A stretch of DNA of 64,000 nt from Selenomonas sp. Lineage in GTDB: Bacteria; Bacillota; Negativicutes; Selenomonadales; Selenomonadaceae. Numbering within the stretch: position 1 is the stretch's first letter; the number at the start of each line of letters is the position of its first letter. Positions 43,500-51,680 of this stretch are shown here, one piece after another. Under the pieces are notes generated by a model. It searched no databases, was not told the DNA's origin, and saw only the letters and a program-made list of their open reading frames with translations. The stretch spans positions 18,124 to 82,123 of the forward strand of contig JALEZZ010000069.1 in NCBI GenBank assembly GCA_022773585.1, given 5' to 3'. The position numbers were made by a program, and so were the translations under genes.

Positions 43500-45659
43500 T
43501 CAGAACCCTTTCGTCGACCTTCCGCGGTCGAGGTTGTCGATTCTTCGCATGCAGGATAGGGCGTAGTGCTTGCCTTCGAGGCGGAAGGGGATGAGGGTGA
43601 ACATCTGGGGCTCGGCGCGGCCCCCGAGTTCGTCGTAGACGTTGAAGATGGCAGTGACGTGTTCATTGTGGGCTGCGCGGGCGCGGTCTTCGACGGTTGT
43701 CATGTCGTAGAAGGAGAGGAAGTTTTCGCGGTCTTCTTCGGCGATGTACATGGAGGCGTAGCATTCGAGCCCTTCTTTCGTGAAGGGGACGATGTCGAGG
43801 ACGCGCTGCTGCGAGGCGTCGACGATGAGGTTTTCCGCGTTGCCGTCTTCGGAGTAGAGATCGACGCGCGTGTAGATCTGGAGCATGTGGCGCATGGCGA
43901 TGTCCATGAAGCGCTGCTGGTGCTGGATGCCCCAGTCGGAGAGGTCGATGATCTGGTAGGCGACGGCGGAGACGCCGCGCGGTTCGTCGCGGGCGATGCG
44001 CACCATGCGGACGCTGTAGGCGCGGCCGTTGATGAAGTTTTCCATCGATTCCGGCTTGCCGCTCTGGAGTGCGCGCTCGACGAGATTCCAGAAGCGCCGC
44101 TCGGGCTGCATGAGGTCGTCCCTGTGGCGGCGATCCCGGATGGCTTCCTCCAGATTGTGGAAGCCGACGAAGCGCGCTATTTCCCGGACGCGGTCGTTGG
44201 CGTAGAGGTAGCGGCAGCTGCCGTCGTCGCGGCACTCGAGGATGGCGATGGCGAGGTCCCAGCTGTCTTTGGAAAAGCGCAGGGGGGCGGCGTCGAGCAC
44301 GTTGAACGAGCCGATGGTGCGGAAGTAGTCTTCCGCTTCGGTGCCTTCGATGACGAGCAGGTTCTCTTTCGAGCCGGAGACTTCGCCGGTGTGCTCGTCG
44401 GAGTAGGGCACGGGCGGGGAGAAGAGGTAGCCTTGCAGGATTTCGCAGCCGATGTCTTTCAGGAATTTGTACTGCTCTTCGGTTTCGACGCCTTCGCAGA
44501 GCGTGTGGATGCCGAGTTTTTTCGCCATGTCGACGATGGCTTCGAGGATGACGCGGGCTTGCGGCTTCGTGTCGAAGTCGCGCAGGAATCCCATGTCAAT
44601 CTTGAGGAGGTCGAACTGGAAGTCCTTGAGGTTGTTCAGCGAGGAGTAGCCACTGCCGAAGTCGTCCATCCAGAGCTCGAACCCGGCATCGTGGAAGCGC
44701 TGGATTTCGTGGCGCAGGAATTCGTCGTTGTCATTGAGGGCGCTCTCGGTGATCTCGATGTGGAGGTAGCCTTCCGGGACATCGTAGGCGCGGCAGATGG
44801 ACTGGATTTCTTCGAGCATGTTGCTGAGCTGGAAATCGACGCGCGAGAGGTTGACGGAGATGTGTGAGGATTTCCAGCTCGGGCGCTCCTTGCCTTTCTG
44901 CTGGTCGCTGCAGACGCGCTGGATGACATAGAGGTCGAGCCGGTTGATGAGGTGCGCGCGCTCGAGGACGGGGATGAAGTCTCTAGGCGAGATGATGCCG
45001 CGTTCGGGGTCGCGCCAGCGCGCGAGGGCTTCAAAGCCGCAGACTTCGCGCGTGGCGGCGCGGATTTCGGGCTGGTACCAGACTTCAATCCAGCCTTCTT
45101 CGAGGGCGCGGTAGAAGTTCGTGACGATGTAGGTGCGCAGGCTCCGCTGCGTTTCGAGGCCTTTCGTGAAGTGGGCACAGCGCTTGTCGTAGATGCCTTT
45201 GATGCTGTCGCAGGCGAGCTTGGCGCGGTCCATGATGAGCGCGACGTCCGTGACGTCGGGCGGCGGGTCGTAGATGCCGACTTTGACGGCGAGCGACATG
45301 CGCGCCTCGATCTGGTCGACGGTTTCGACGACGGCCTGGATGTGCTCTTCGAGGCCCGTCGAGCGCGTCATAACGATGAAGCGGTCGTCGTTGAGGCGGG
45401 CCATCGGCACGGGGCCGAACGTCTCGAGGAGCGCTTCAGCGATGCGCACGAGCAGCTGGTTGCCAGCCTGGAAGCCATATTCCTGGTTCATGAGGCGGAA
45501 GTTTTCGACGTTGAAATAGAGGAACGTCGCAGGGCCGCGCGTGATCTCGCGGTCGGCCCGCTCCATGAAGTCCATCATGGAGAGCAGTCCTGTGAGGTCG
45601 TCACGCCGTTCGCGGCGCAGGACGCCTGCGAGGTCTGAATTTTTCGGCTGCCAGTCCAT
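43500..45659 (-). CDS. EAL-domain protein with degenerate GGDEF and extra C-terminal sensory region
   Basis: 719 residues from MDWQPKNSDLAGVLRRERRD; the start is set by GAGGGAGGG, and an in-frame ATG 30 codons upstream is not preferred. GGDEF-like domain about 20-180 has MARLNDDRF where GGDEF should be, so no diguanylate cyclase activity is expected. EAL domain about 195-440 keeps FEALARW, ITESAL, MDDFGSGYSS, LLKIDMGF and CEGVET, so c-di-GMP hydrolysis is plausible. The last ~270 residues contain PAS-like segments (LYANDRVREIARFVGFHNLE; ITRAYSVRMV-type strands). Cytoplasmic; no membrane helix. Signal unknown. Confidence 0.88.
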   Translation of the reverse strand: MDWQPKNSDLAGVLRRERRDDLTGLLSMMDFMERADREITRGPATFLYFNVENFRLMNQEYGFQAGNQLLVRIAEALLETFGPVPMARLNDDRFIVMTRSTGLEEHIQAVVETVDQIEARMSLAVKVGIYDPPPDVTDVALIMDRAKLACDSIKGIYDKRCAHFTKGLETQRSLRTYIVTNFYRALEEGWIEVWYQPEIRAATREVCGFEALARWRDPERGIISPRDFIPVLERAHLINRLDLYVIQRVCSDQQKGKERPSWKSSHISVNLSRVDFQLSNMLEEIQSICRAYDVPEGYLHIEITESALNDNDEFLRHEIQRFHDAGFELWMDDFGSGYSSLNNLKDFQFDLLKIDMGFLRDFDTKPQARVILEAIVDMAKKLGIHTLCEGVETEEQYKFLKDIGCEILQGYLFSPPVPYSDEHTGEVSGSKENLLVIEGTEAEDYFRTIGSFNVLDAAPLRFSKDSWDLAIAILECRDDGSCRYLYANDRVREIARFVGFHNLEEAIRDRRHRDDLMQPERRFWNLVERALQSGKPESMENFINGRAYSVRMVRIARDEPRGVSAVAYQIIDLSDWGIQHQQRFMDIAMRHMLQIYTRVDLYSEDGNAENLIVDASQQRVLDIVPFTKEGLECYASMYIAEEDRENFLSFYDMTTVEDRARAAHNEHVTAIFNVYDELGGRAEPQMFTLIPFRLEGKHYALSCMRRIDNLDRGRSTKGF

Positions 45660-45752
45660 AGCTTTCCCTCCCTCAGTTCCGTCCTGCACCGTTCCCACGG
45701 GCGCAGGGCGCGTCCCATCCTTTACTCTCTTGTTTGATGAAGGTTCCAAAAC

Positions 45753-46187
45753 TCAGTAGTTGTCGCCATCCCCGAACGTGAACCGCGTGTTCTTCTTCAT
45801 GCGGCGGTAGTACGGCAGCAGTTCTTCGAGGGATTTCGTGTCCACCTGGCCGTTCATGTTTGCCATGACGACTTCGGGGACGTCGAATTCGGCGAGCAGC
45901 TGCAGCGAGAGGCCCGAGGGGATGTAGGGATCCTGCGTGTCGGCGATGATGGCGACGCCGTCGAAGTCGCGCTTGCCATCGGCGAGGGCCTTGTACATGG
46001 CGACCTGCTCGGCCGAGACGCAGAGCTGCGGCATGCGGTTCTGGATGTTGCAGCCCGTATAGAGCGTGCCGTCGCTCGAGAGCACGCAGGCGCCGACCGC
46101 GAGCTGTTCCTCGTGGCGCAGATAGGCGTTGCGCGTGATGTCCATGGCCTGGCGCACCATCGTGTCGATGATCTCTTCATTCAGCAT
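45753..46187 (-). CDS. Cytidine-deaminase-fold protein lacking zinc ligands (pseudoenzyme)
   Basis: 144 residues from MLNEEIIDTMVRQAMDITRN; AGGAGG eight bases upstream supports an independent start. The fold follows cytidine deaminase (AVGACVLSSDGTLYTGCNIQ, LLAEFDVPEV). However, the zinc motif [C/H]AE is S58-A59-E60 and the PCxxC motif is P90-S91-G92-L93-S94, so all three usual zinc ligands are replaced by Ser while the catalytic Glu remains. Deamination is unlikely; nucleoside or other ligand binding is possible. The reading frame is open upstream into the MgtC gene. Confidence 0.8.
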   Translation of the reverse strand: MLNEEIIDTMVRQAMDITRNAYLRHEEQLAVGACVLSSDGTLYTGCNIQNRMPQLCVSAEQVAMYKALADGKRDFDGVAIIADTQDPYIPSGLSLQLLAEFDVPEVVMANMNGQVDTKSLEELLPYYRRMKKNTRFTFGDGDNY

Positions 46188-46745
46188 AGTCGTTTTCCTC
46201 CTGAAAAATTTTTTCTTATAAAGATAATGAAAGTTCTTTCTTGCCTGCGGTGGGAGCGGATGACGTCGCGGCAGTGGCCGGGCGGCATGGTACGGGGGAC
46301 GGACGGGATGCTCGTGCCCGACCCATTCGTCGAGCCGCGAGAGGAAGCCGAGCGTGCCGAAGACGAGCGCCGTCGTGAAGAGCGCGCCCGTGTAGAGGCC
46401 TGCGCCGACGGCGAGGCCGACGCCCGCGACGACCCAGAGGCACGCCGCCGTCGTGAGGCCCGTGACGGTCACGCCTTCCTTCATGATGGCGCCGGCGCCG
46501 AGGAAGCCGATGCCGGAGACGACCTGCGCCGCGAGGCGTGCGGGGTCGGCATTCGTATGGCCTTCGACGCGCAGGTAGAGTTCCTGCGAGAGCACCATGA
46601 TGAGGCAGGAGCCGAGGCACACGAGGAGGTTCGTCCGGAGGCCCGCCGACTTTCGTCTCGCCTGGCGTTCGTAGCCGATGATGCCGCCGAGCACGCACGA
46701 GAGCACGAGGCGCAGCAGGAGCTCTTCGTCGCTGATGGTCGTCAT
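45753..46745 (-). CDS. MgtC/SapB-family membrane protein whose frame runs on into the deaminase-like gene
   Basis: From MTTISDEELLLRLVLSCVLG (GGGGG about ten bases upstream) residues 1-~152 are a MgtC/SapB domain: GGIIGYERQARRKSAGLRTN, LAAQVVSGIGFLGAGAIMKE and VTGLTTAACLWVVAGVGLAV, with four or five membrane helices. MgtC proteins modulate ATP synthase or magnesium homeostasis. No stop codon separates it from the downstream deaminase-like gene; a low-complexity linker (RPPYHAARPLPRRHPLPP) connects them, giving a possible 330-residue fusion. The linker looks like non-coding sequence read through, so loss of the original stop is likely. Whether a fusion protein is made is unknown. Confidence 0.75.
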   Translation of the reverse strand: MTTISDEELLLRLVLSCVLGGIIGYERQARRKSAGLRTNLLVCLGSCLIMVLSQELYLRVEGHTNADPARLAAQVVSGIGFLGAGAIMKEGVTVTGLTTAACLWVVAGVGLAVGAGLYTGALFTTALVFGTLGFLSRLDEWVGHEHPVRPPYHAARPLPRRHPLPPQARKNFHYLYKKKFFRRKTTMLNEEIIDTMVRQAMDITRNAYLRHEEQLAVGACVLSSDGTLYTGCNIQNRMPQLCVSAEQVAMYKALADGKRDFDGVAIIADTQDPYIPSGLSLQLLAEFDVPEVVMANMNGQVDTKSLEELLPYYRRMKKNTRFTFGDGDNY

Positions 46746-46826
46746 GGGCGCACGTCCCCCTTTCCTTATAAGCAACATTATACTACAGAATGCGTGAAAA
46801 GAGGAACGCCGCGTAAAAGAAATTTG

Positions 46827-47035
46827 TTATCCACAATTTCATCCACACCTGTGGATAACATCAGCGGGAAGGGAGCGCAGGGCAGGCGCTTTATCCACAG
46901 AATCGCGAGGGTTTGCAGGGATTTGGCTGTCTTGTGCACAATGTGCATAGTTTTGCAGGCGCTTTTTTCATAAAAACTGTGGATACTGTGGATAAAACGG
47001 GGGATAACTCAAGATTTAGACGGCACTTATCCACA
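46827..47035. other. Remote DnaA-box cluster
   Basis: Five exact consensus boxes: TTATCCACA at 46827-46835, 46891-46899 and 47027-47035; TGTGGATAA at 46850-46858 and 46987-46995; plus TGTGGATAC at 46978-46986, next to the fifth. All within 209 bases in the 46746-47263 gap, which has no gene. This is denser than the boxes around dnaA, 22 kb away. Confidence 0.85.
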
Positions 47036-47140
47036 AACACAAGATTTAGTGCTGGGACTTTCCGACTTATCCCTCATGGGTGTGGAAAACGCGTTTGCTT
47101 TCATTTTTCAGAGAGCGGCGCTAGAATGGAGAAATGGATA

Positions 47141-47169
47141 TTGCACAACCTGTGCGGAATCACTATAAT
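47141..47169 (+). promoter_or_regulatory. Promoter of the LCP gene
   Basis: TTGCAC (47141-47146), 17 bases, TATAAT (47164-47169). Start near 47176, so the two-hairpin repeat would form the 5' leader. Confidence 0.75.
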
Positions 47170-47173
47170 TAAG

Positions 47174-47231
47174 AGAGCCCTTAGCGCTATGCGCTTAGGG
47201 ATTTCTTGGCCATTTGCCGCAAGGCAAAGAA
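47174..47231. repeat. Two-hairpin repeat, copy 2
   Basis: AGCCCTTAGCGC-TAT-GCGCTTAGGG, then GCCATTTGCC-GCAA-GGCAAA; the reverse orientation of the copy at 34.9 kb. It lies between the LCP promoter and its ribosome-binding site. Confidence 0.75.
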
Positions 47232-47263
47232 CTTCCTAAAATAGAAGAAAAGAAGGTATCGTT

Positions 47264-48553
47264 TTGAGCAGCAATCCCATCCCGCCGCGGCGCGGACGCA
47301 CGCGAAAGAAGAAGACGCGCATCTGGCCGTGGGTGATCGTCTTCCTCTGCTTCCTCGGCGCAGCCGTCGCGGGCGCCATGTTCGCATCGAGTTCGCTCCT
47401 TGACCGCCCCGCTGCCGAGGCCGTCGAAGAAGGGCTCCTGACGGCGAAGGACAAGTCGACGATCATGATCATGGGCGTCGATGAGCGCGAGGACGATGTC
47501 GGCCGCTCCGACACGCTGATGATTGCGACGGTCGATCCGAAGAAGGATCAGGCGGCGCTCCTCTCCATCCCGCGCGACACGCGCGTGAAGATCAACGGCC
47601 ACGGCTGGGACAAGATCAACGCGGCTTACGCCTATGGCGGCGAGAAGCTCACGCAGCGCACGGTCGAGGATTTCCTCGGCGTCAACATGGATCACTACAT
47701 CATCATCAATACGCATGCGTTCCAGAAGATCATCGACGCCATCGGAGGCATCGACATCGACGTCGAGAAGCGCATGTACTACGAAGATCCCTGGGACGAC
47801 GACGGCGGCCTCGTCATCGACCTGCGCCCCGGCAAGCAGCACATGGACGGCAAGACGGCCGTGACGTATGTGCGCTTCCGCGACGAAGAAGGCGACATCG
47901 GCCGCATCAAGCGCCAGCAGAAATTCATGAAGGCCTGCATGGACAAGATCACGTCGCCAGCCATCATCCCGAAGCTGCCGAGCGTCATCAAGGAAGTCCT
48001 GGGATCCGTCAAGACCGACCTCTCGATGCGCCAGCTGCTCGAATTCGCGGGCACGCTGAAGGAATCGCAGAAGAACGGCCTCAAGACGGACATGGTTCCG
48101 GGCCGTCCGCTCTACATCTCGGGCATCAGCTACTGGATTCCCGATGTGGAGAAGCTCCGCACGACGCTCGCGTCGACGCTCGGCATCAGCCTCAGCAGCA
48201 GCGCGAAAGCCAACCTCGAGCGCGCTGCGCATGAATACGAGAATTCCATCCCAGCGAACGCGACGGAAGTGCCAGCCAGCGACCACAGCATCGGCCGCAT
48301 GGAGGGCACGAAGAGCAGTTCCTCGTCATCGTCGTCGTCCTCCTCCTCGAAGAAGAGCGAGCTCAAGAAGAAGGACGGCACGGAGGGCAGCAGCCGCCGC
48401 TCGGAGAGTGCGGCGGAAAGCGCGGCCGATACGAACCCCGCGACCCGCGCGAATGACGCGCGCAGCGAGGACACGCAGACAAGCCAGACGCAGAACAACG
48501 CGGCCACGGATGACGCCCCGACGCCAGGCGCGGGCGGCAAAGGACGCGAATAA
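47264..48553 (+). CDS. LytR-CpsA-Psr (LCP) family envelope phosphotransferase
   Basis: 429 residues, TTG start with AAGGT nine bases upstream. A basic N-terminus and one membrane helix (about 20-43) place the LCP domain outside the cytoplasm. LCP residues: IMGVDEREDDVGRSDTLMIA, SIPRDTRVKINGHGWDKINA, YVRFRDEEGDIGRIKRQQKF, including the conserved Asp, Arg pairs for polyprenyl-pyrophosphate binding. LCP enzymes attach secondary polymers to peptidoglycan. The last ~90 residues are disordered, with a run of about a dozen serines then Lys/Glu/Ser/Ala/Thr-rich sequence. Its leader carries a two-hairpin repeat. Confidence 0.93.
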   Translation: MSSNPIPPRRGRTRKKKTRIWPWVIVFLCFLGAAVAGAMFASSSLLDRPAAEAVEEGLLTAKDKSTIMIMGVDEREDDVGRSDTLMIATVDPKKDQAALLSIPRDTRVKINGHGWDKINAAYAYGGEKLTQRTVEDFLGVNMDHYIIINTHAFQKIIDAIGGIDIDVEKRMYYEDPWDDDGGLVIDLRPGKQHMDGKTAVTYVRFRDEEGDIGRIKRQQKFMKACMDKITSPAIIPKLPSVIKEVLGSVKTDLSMRQLLEFAGTLKESQKNGLKTDMVPGRPLYISGISYWIPDVEKLRTTLASTLGISLSSSAKANLERAAHEYENSIPANATEVPASDHSIGRMEGTKSSSSSSSSSSSSKKSELKKKDGTEGSSRRSESAAESAADTNPATRANDARSEDTQTSQTQNNAATDDAPTPGAGGKGRE

Positions 48554-48624
48554 CGAAACAAAACGTAACATCCCATCGTAATTTCGCGGACAGATGGCCG
48601 CGAAAGAATGACAAAAAAGACACA

Positions 48625-48680
48625 GCCCCGGGGACTTATCCACAGAAGTGTGCATAACTTTGTGGATAAGTCCCCGGGGC
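48625..48680. terminator. Long terminator hairpin with a DnaA box in each arm
   Basis: GCCCCGGGGACTTATCCACA (48625-48644) pairs perfectly with its complement at 48661-48680. TTATCCACA (48636-48644) and TGTGGATAA (48661-48669) are exact DnaA boxes. It separates the convergent LCP and fruA genes; A/T tracts on each side are short. Confidence 0.8.
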
Positions 48681-48703
48681 TTGTGTATTTCTATTTCGTT
48701 TTT

Positions 48704-50599
48704 TTATGCGTTCTCTTTCAGCGGTTTCTTGAGCACGCTGAGGATGGCGCAGCTGACGATGGCACCGATGATGATGGCCAAGAGGTACATGGCCGGGTTG
48801 CCGATGGTCGGGATGACGAAGATGCCGCCGTGCGGAGCACGGAGCGTGCAGTCGAACGCCATCGAGAGGGCACCGGCGACAGCAGAGCCGACGACGAGCG
48901 ACGGGATGACGCGAATCGGGTCAGCCGCTGCGAACGGGATGGCGCCTTCCGTGATGAACGAGAGGCCCATGACGTAGTTCGTGATACCGGCCTTACGCTC
49001 ACTCTCCGTGTAGCGGTTCTTGAAGAACGTCGTGGAGAGGGCGATGGCGAGCGGCGGAACCATGCCGCCAGCCATGACGGCTGCCATGACGTGGAACTCG
49101 CCGGACGCGAGAAGGCCCGTGCCCGTGACATACGCTGCCTTGTTGATCGGGCCGCCCATGTCGACCGCCATCATGCCGCCGACGATGATGCCCATGAAGA
49201 TGCGCGCGGACGGATCCATGTTCTTCAGCGTGTCAACCATCCAGCCGTTCAGCGCGGAGACCGGCGGCGCGATGATGAACATCATGATGAGGCCCATGAA
49301 GAGGATGCCGAAGAACGGATAGATCAGCATCGGCTTGATGCCTTCGAGGGAATCCGGCAGGCACTTGGAAACGACTTTGAGCTTGTTGACAATCCAGCCG
49401 CCGACGAAGCCTGCGAGCAGGGCGCCGAGGAAGCCGGAGCCCGTCGTGCCAGCGAGCGCGCCGCCGACGAAACCGACCGCGAGGCCCGGACGGTCCGCGA
49501 TGGACATGGAGATGAAGCCTGCGAGGACCGGCATCATGAAGCCGAAGGCCGCGCCGCCGATGTCTTTGAAGAATTTGGCCGTCGGCGTGTTCGAGCCGAA
49601 GTTCTTCGGGTCGATGGAGTAGTCATCGAGCAGGAATGCGAGGGCGATCAGGATGCCGCCGCCGACGACGAACGGCAGCATGTGGCTGACGCCGTTCATG
49701 AGGTGCTTGTAGATCTGGCGGCCGATGCTCTCGCCCGCGACGTCGGCCGCACCTTCCGTGGCATCGGAGCCCGAGGCGCGATAGACGGGAGCGCTGCCCG
49801 AGAGGGCCTGGTCGATGAGCTCGTCGGCCTTGTTGATGCCGTCCGCGACTTTTGTGATGACGACATGCTTGCCATCGAAACGGCTCATGGCGACGTTCTT
49901 GTCAGCCGCGATGATGATGCCGTCGGCAGCCGCGATTTCATCCGGCGTCAGGATGTTCTTGGCACCGCCGGAGCCGTTCGTCTCGACTTTGATGGTGATG
50001 CCGCGCTTCTTCGCGTGCTGCTCGAGGCTCTCGGCCGCCATGAACGTGTGGGCGATGCCCGTCGGGCAGGCCGTGACGGCGAGAATCTGGATGTGGTCGG
50101 CCGTCGGAGCGGCCTGCGCAGCGGACGACTGCGCGACGAATTTGCCGTCTTCCTTCTGGTCGATGATGTGGAGGAATTCTTCCTTCGTCTTTGCGGCAAT
50201 CAGTGCCTCTTTGAAGTCGTCATCCATGATCATCGTGGCGAGTTTCTGCAGGATCTGCAGGTGCTCGTCATTCGCGCCATTCGGGGCGGCAATCATGAAG
50301 AAGAGGCGGGACGGCTTGCCGTCGAGGGACTGGTAGTCCATACCCTGCGGCACCGTCATGGCTGCGAGGCCGGCTGCCTTGACGCCAGCGGATTTCGCAT
50401 GCGGCGTGGCGAGGCCGTCGCCGAGGCCGGTCGTGCCTTCGGCTTCGCGCGCGAGCACGTCTTTCTTGTACTGCGCCTTGTCAGAAAGGTTGCCGCCTTT
50501 TTCCATGAGGTCAGCGAGCAGGTCGATGGTCGCTGCCTTGTCAGCCGGCGACGCGTCGAGCTCAATGCTCTCCGCCTTGAGGAGATCGGTGATTCTCAT
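48704..50599 (-). CDS. fruA: PTS fructose transporter subunit IIABC
   Basis: 631 residues. Imports fructose as fructose 1-phosphate. IIA about 1-148 with active histidine in GLATPHAKS; IIB about 170-265 with active cysteine in AVTACPTGIAHTFMAAESLE; IIC about 295-631, polytopic (LMNGVSHMLPFVVGGGILIA; GLSFITEGAIPFAAADP). Last gene of a fruR-fruK-fruA operon on the minus strand; a palindromic repeat lies between fruK and fruA. Ends KKPLKENA. Confidence 0.96.
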   Translation of the reverse strand: MRITDLLKAESIELDASPADKAATIDLLADLMEKGGNLSDKAQYKKDVLAREAEGTTGLGDGLATPHAKSAGVKAAGLAAMTVPQGMDYQSLDGKPSRLFFMIAAPNGANDEHLQILQKLATMIMDDDFKEALIAAKTKEEFLHIIDQKEDGKFVAQSSAAQAAPTADHIQILAVTACPTGIAHTFMAAESLEQHAKKRGITIKVETNGSGGAKNILTPDEIAAADGIIIAADKNVAMSRFDGKHVVITKVADGINKADELIDQALSGSAPVYRASGSDATEGAADVAGESIGRQIYKHLMNGVSHMLPFVVGGGILIALAFLLDDYSIDPKNFGSNTPTAKFFKDIGGAAFGFMMPVLAGFISMSIADRPGLAVGFVGGALAGTTGSGFLGALLAGFVGGWIVNKLKVVSKCLPDSLEGIKPMLIYPFFGILFMGLIMMFIIAPPVSALNGWMVDTLKNMDPSARIFMGIIVGGMMAVDMGGPINKAAYVTGTGLLASGEFHVMAAVMAGGMVPPLAIALSTTFFKNRYTESERKAGITNYVMGLSFITEGAIPFAAADPIRVIPSLVVGSAVAGALSMAFDCTLRAPHGGIFVIPTIGNPAMYLLAIIIGAIVSCAILSVLKKPLKENA

Positions 50600-50646
50600 T
50601 GTGTGTGTACACTCCTTTATGCTTGGGTAGAGAACATAGATGCGAC

Positions 50647-50763
50647 GTTACCCTCTCCGCCTCGCATTCGCTCGGCACCTCCCCCAGAGGGGGAGGCTTA
50701 GGTATTGGAGGCTCCCCCTCTGGGGGAGCTGGCGCGCGCAGCGCGACTGAGAGGGTGACGTAG
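50647..50763. repeat. Modular palindromic repeat (tail-outward arrangement)
   Basis: TACCCTCTC...GAGAGGGTGA ends; hairpins CCTCCCCCAGAGGGGGAGG and GGCTCCCCCTCTGGGGGAGC around a short centre; same order as the element at 2.0 kb. Lies inside the fruK-fruA operon. Confidence 0.8.
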
Positions 50764-50770
50764 CAGCGAT

Positions 50771-51679
50771 TTATCGGATGGTAGCAAGCAGCGCTTCGAC
50801 TTCCGGCCGCGTTGCGAGGTTTTCGCTGAAGGCGCTGGCGGAACCGGTGGCGACGCCCATGTAGAACGCGGTCTCGAGGTCGTCGTGGCTCTCGATGCAG
50901 CCGGTCAGGAAACCCGCGACCATGCTGTCACCCGCGCCGACGGAGTTGACGAGCTTGCCCTTCGGCGCCGGGCTCTTGTAGTGCTTGCCGTCCGCCGTCA
51001 AGAGGATCGCGCCGTCGCCAGCCATCGAGATCAGCACGTTCGTCGCGCCTTTCTCCTGGAGCTTTTTGGCGTACGTGACGATCTCTTCGTCGGTTTTGAG
51101 CGTCACGCCGAACATGTCGCCGAGCTCGTGGTTGTTCGGCTTGATGAGGAACGGGTGGTACTTGAGGACGTTGAGGAGCAGCTTTTTCTCTGCATCGACG
51201 ACGATGCGGATGCCGCGGCCGTCGAGACGCTCCATGATGCGCTCGTAGATGTCATCGGGCAGCGTCTTCGGGATGGAGCCCGCGAGGACGAGCGTGTCGC
51301 CCTTGCCAAGCGTGTCGAGCTTTTCAAAAAGTTTTTTCTGTGCTGCTTCGCTGATGTCGGGGCCCTGGCCGTTGATTTCCGTTTCGTTCTCCGCCTTGGC
51401 CTTCACGTTGATGCGCGAGAAGCCGTTTTCGAGGTGGACGAAGTCGTGATGGACAGGGAAGGCGTCGAGCTTGTGCTCGATTTCCGCTCCCGTGAAGCCT
51501 GCAACGAAGCCGAGCGCCGTGCTCTCATGGCCGAGGTTGTGCAGGACGATGGAGACGTTGATGCCCTTGCCGCCCGCGAGCACCTGCTCGTAGCTGACGC
51601 GGTTGATGGCGCCGGCCTCGAAGTGATCCATGCGGACGATGTAGTCGAGGGATGGGTTGAACGTGACGGTGTAAATCAT
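50771..51679 (-). CDS. fruK: 1-phosphofructokinase
   Basis: 302 residues, PfkB/LacC type. Phosphorylates fructose 1-phosphate to fructose 1,6-bisphosphate. MIYTVTFNPSLDYIVRM start, GGKGINVSIVLHNLGHE, LAGSIPKTLPDDIY, IKPNNHELGDMFG and the catalytic-Asp motif SVGAGDSMVAGF. Starts one base from the fruR stop, so it is translationally coupled to it. Confidence 0.95.
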   Translation of the reverse strand: MIYTVTFNPSLDYIVRMDHFEAGAINRVSYEQVLAGGKGINVSIVLHNLGHESTALGFVAGFTGAEIEHKLDAFPVHHDFVHLENGFSRINVKAKAENETEINGQGPDISEAAQKKLFEKLDTLGKGDTLVLAGSIPKTLPDDIYERIMERLDGRGIRIVVDAEKKLLLNVLKYHPFLIKPNNHELGDMFGVTLKTDEEIVTYAKKLQEKGATNVLISMAGDGAILLTADGKHYKSPAPKGKLVNSVGAGDSMVAGFLTGCIESHDDLETAFYMGVATGSASAFSENLATRPEVEALLATIR

Positions 51680-51680
51680 C

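Noticed and set aside
34000..44000. CRISPR array
   Set aside because: Dispersed repeats are not regularly spaced and have no uniform spacers.
48608..50701. 697-codon open frame opposite fruA
   Set aside because: Asp/Arg/Ala-rich shadow of the PTS gene; no ribosome-binding site.
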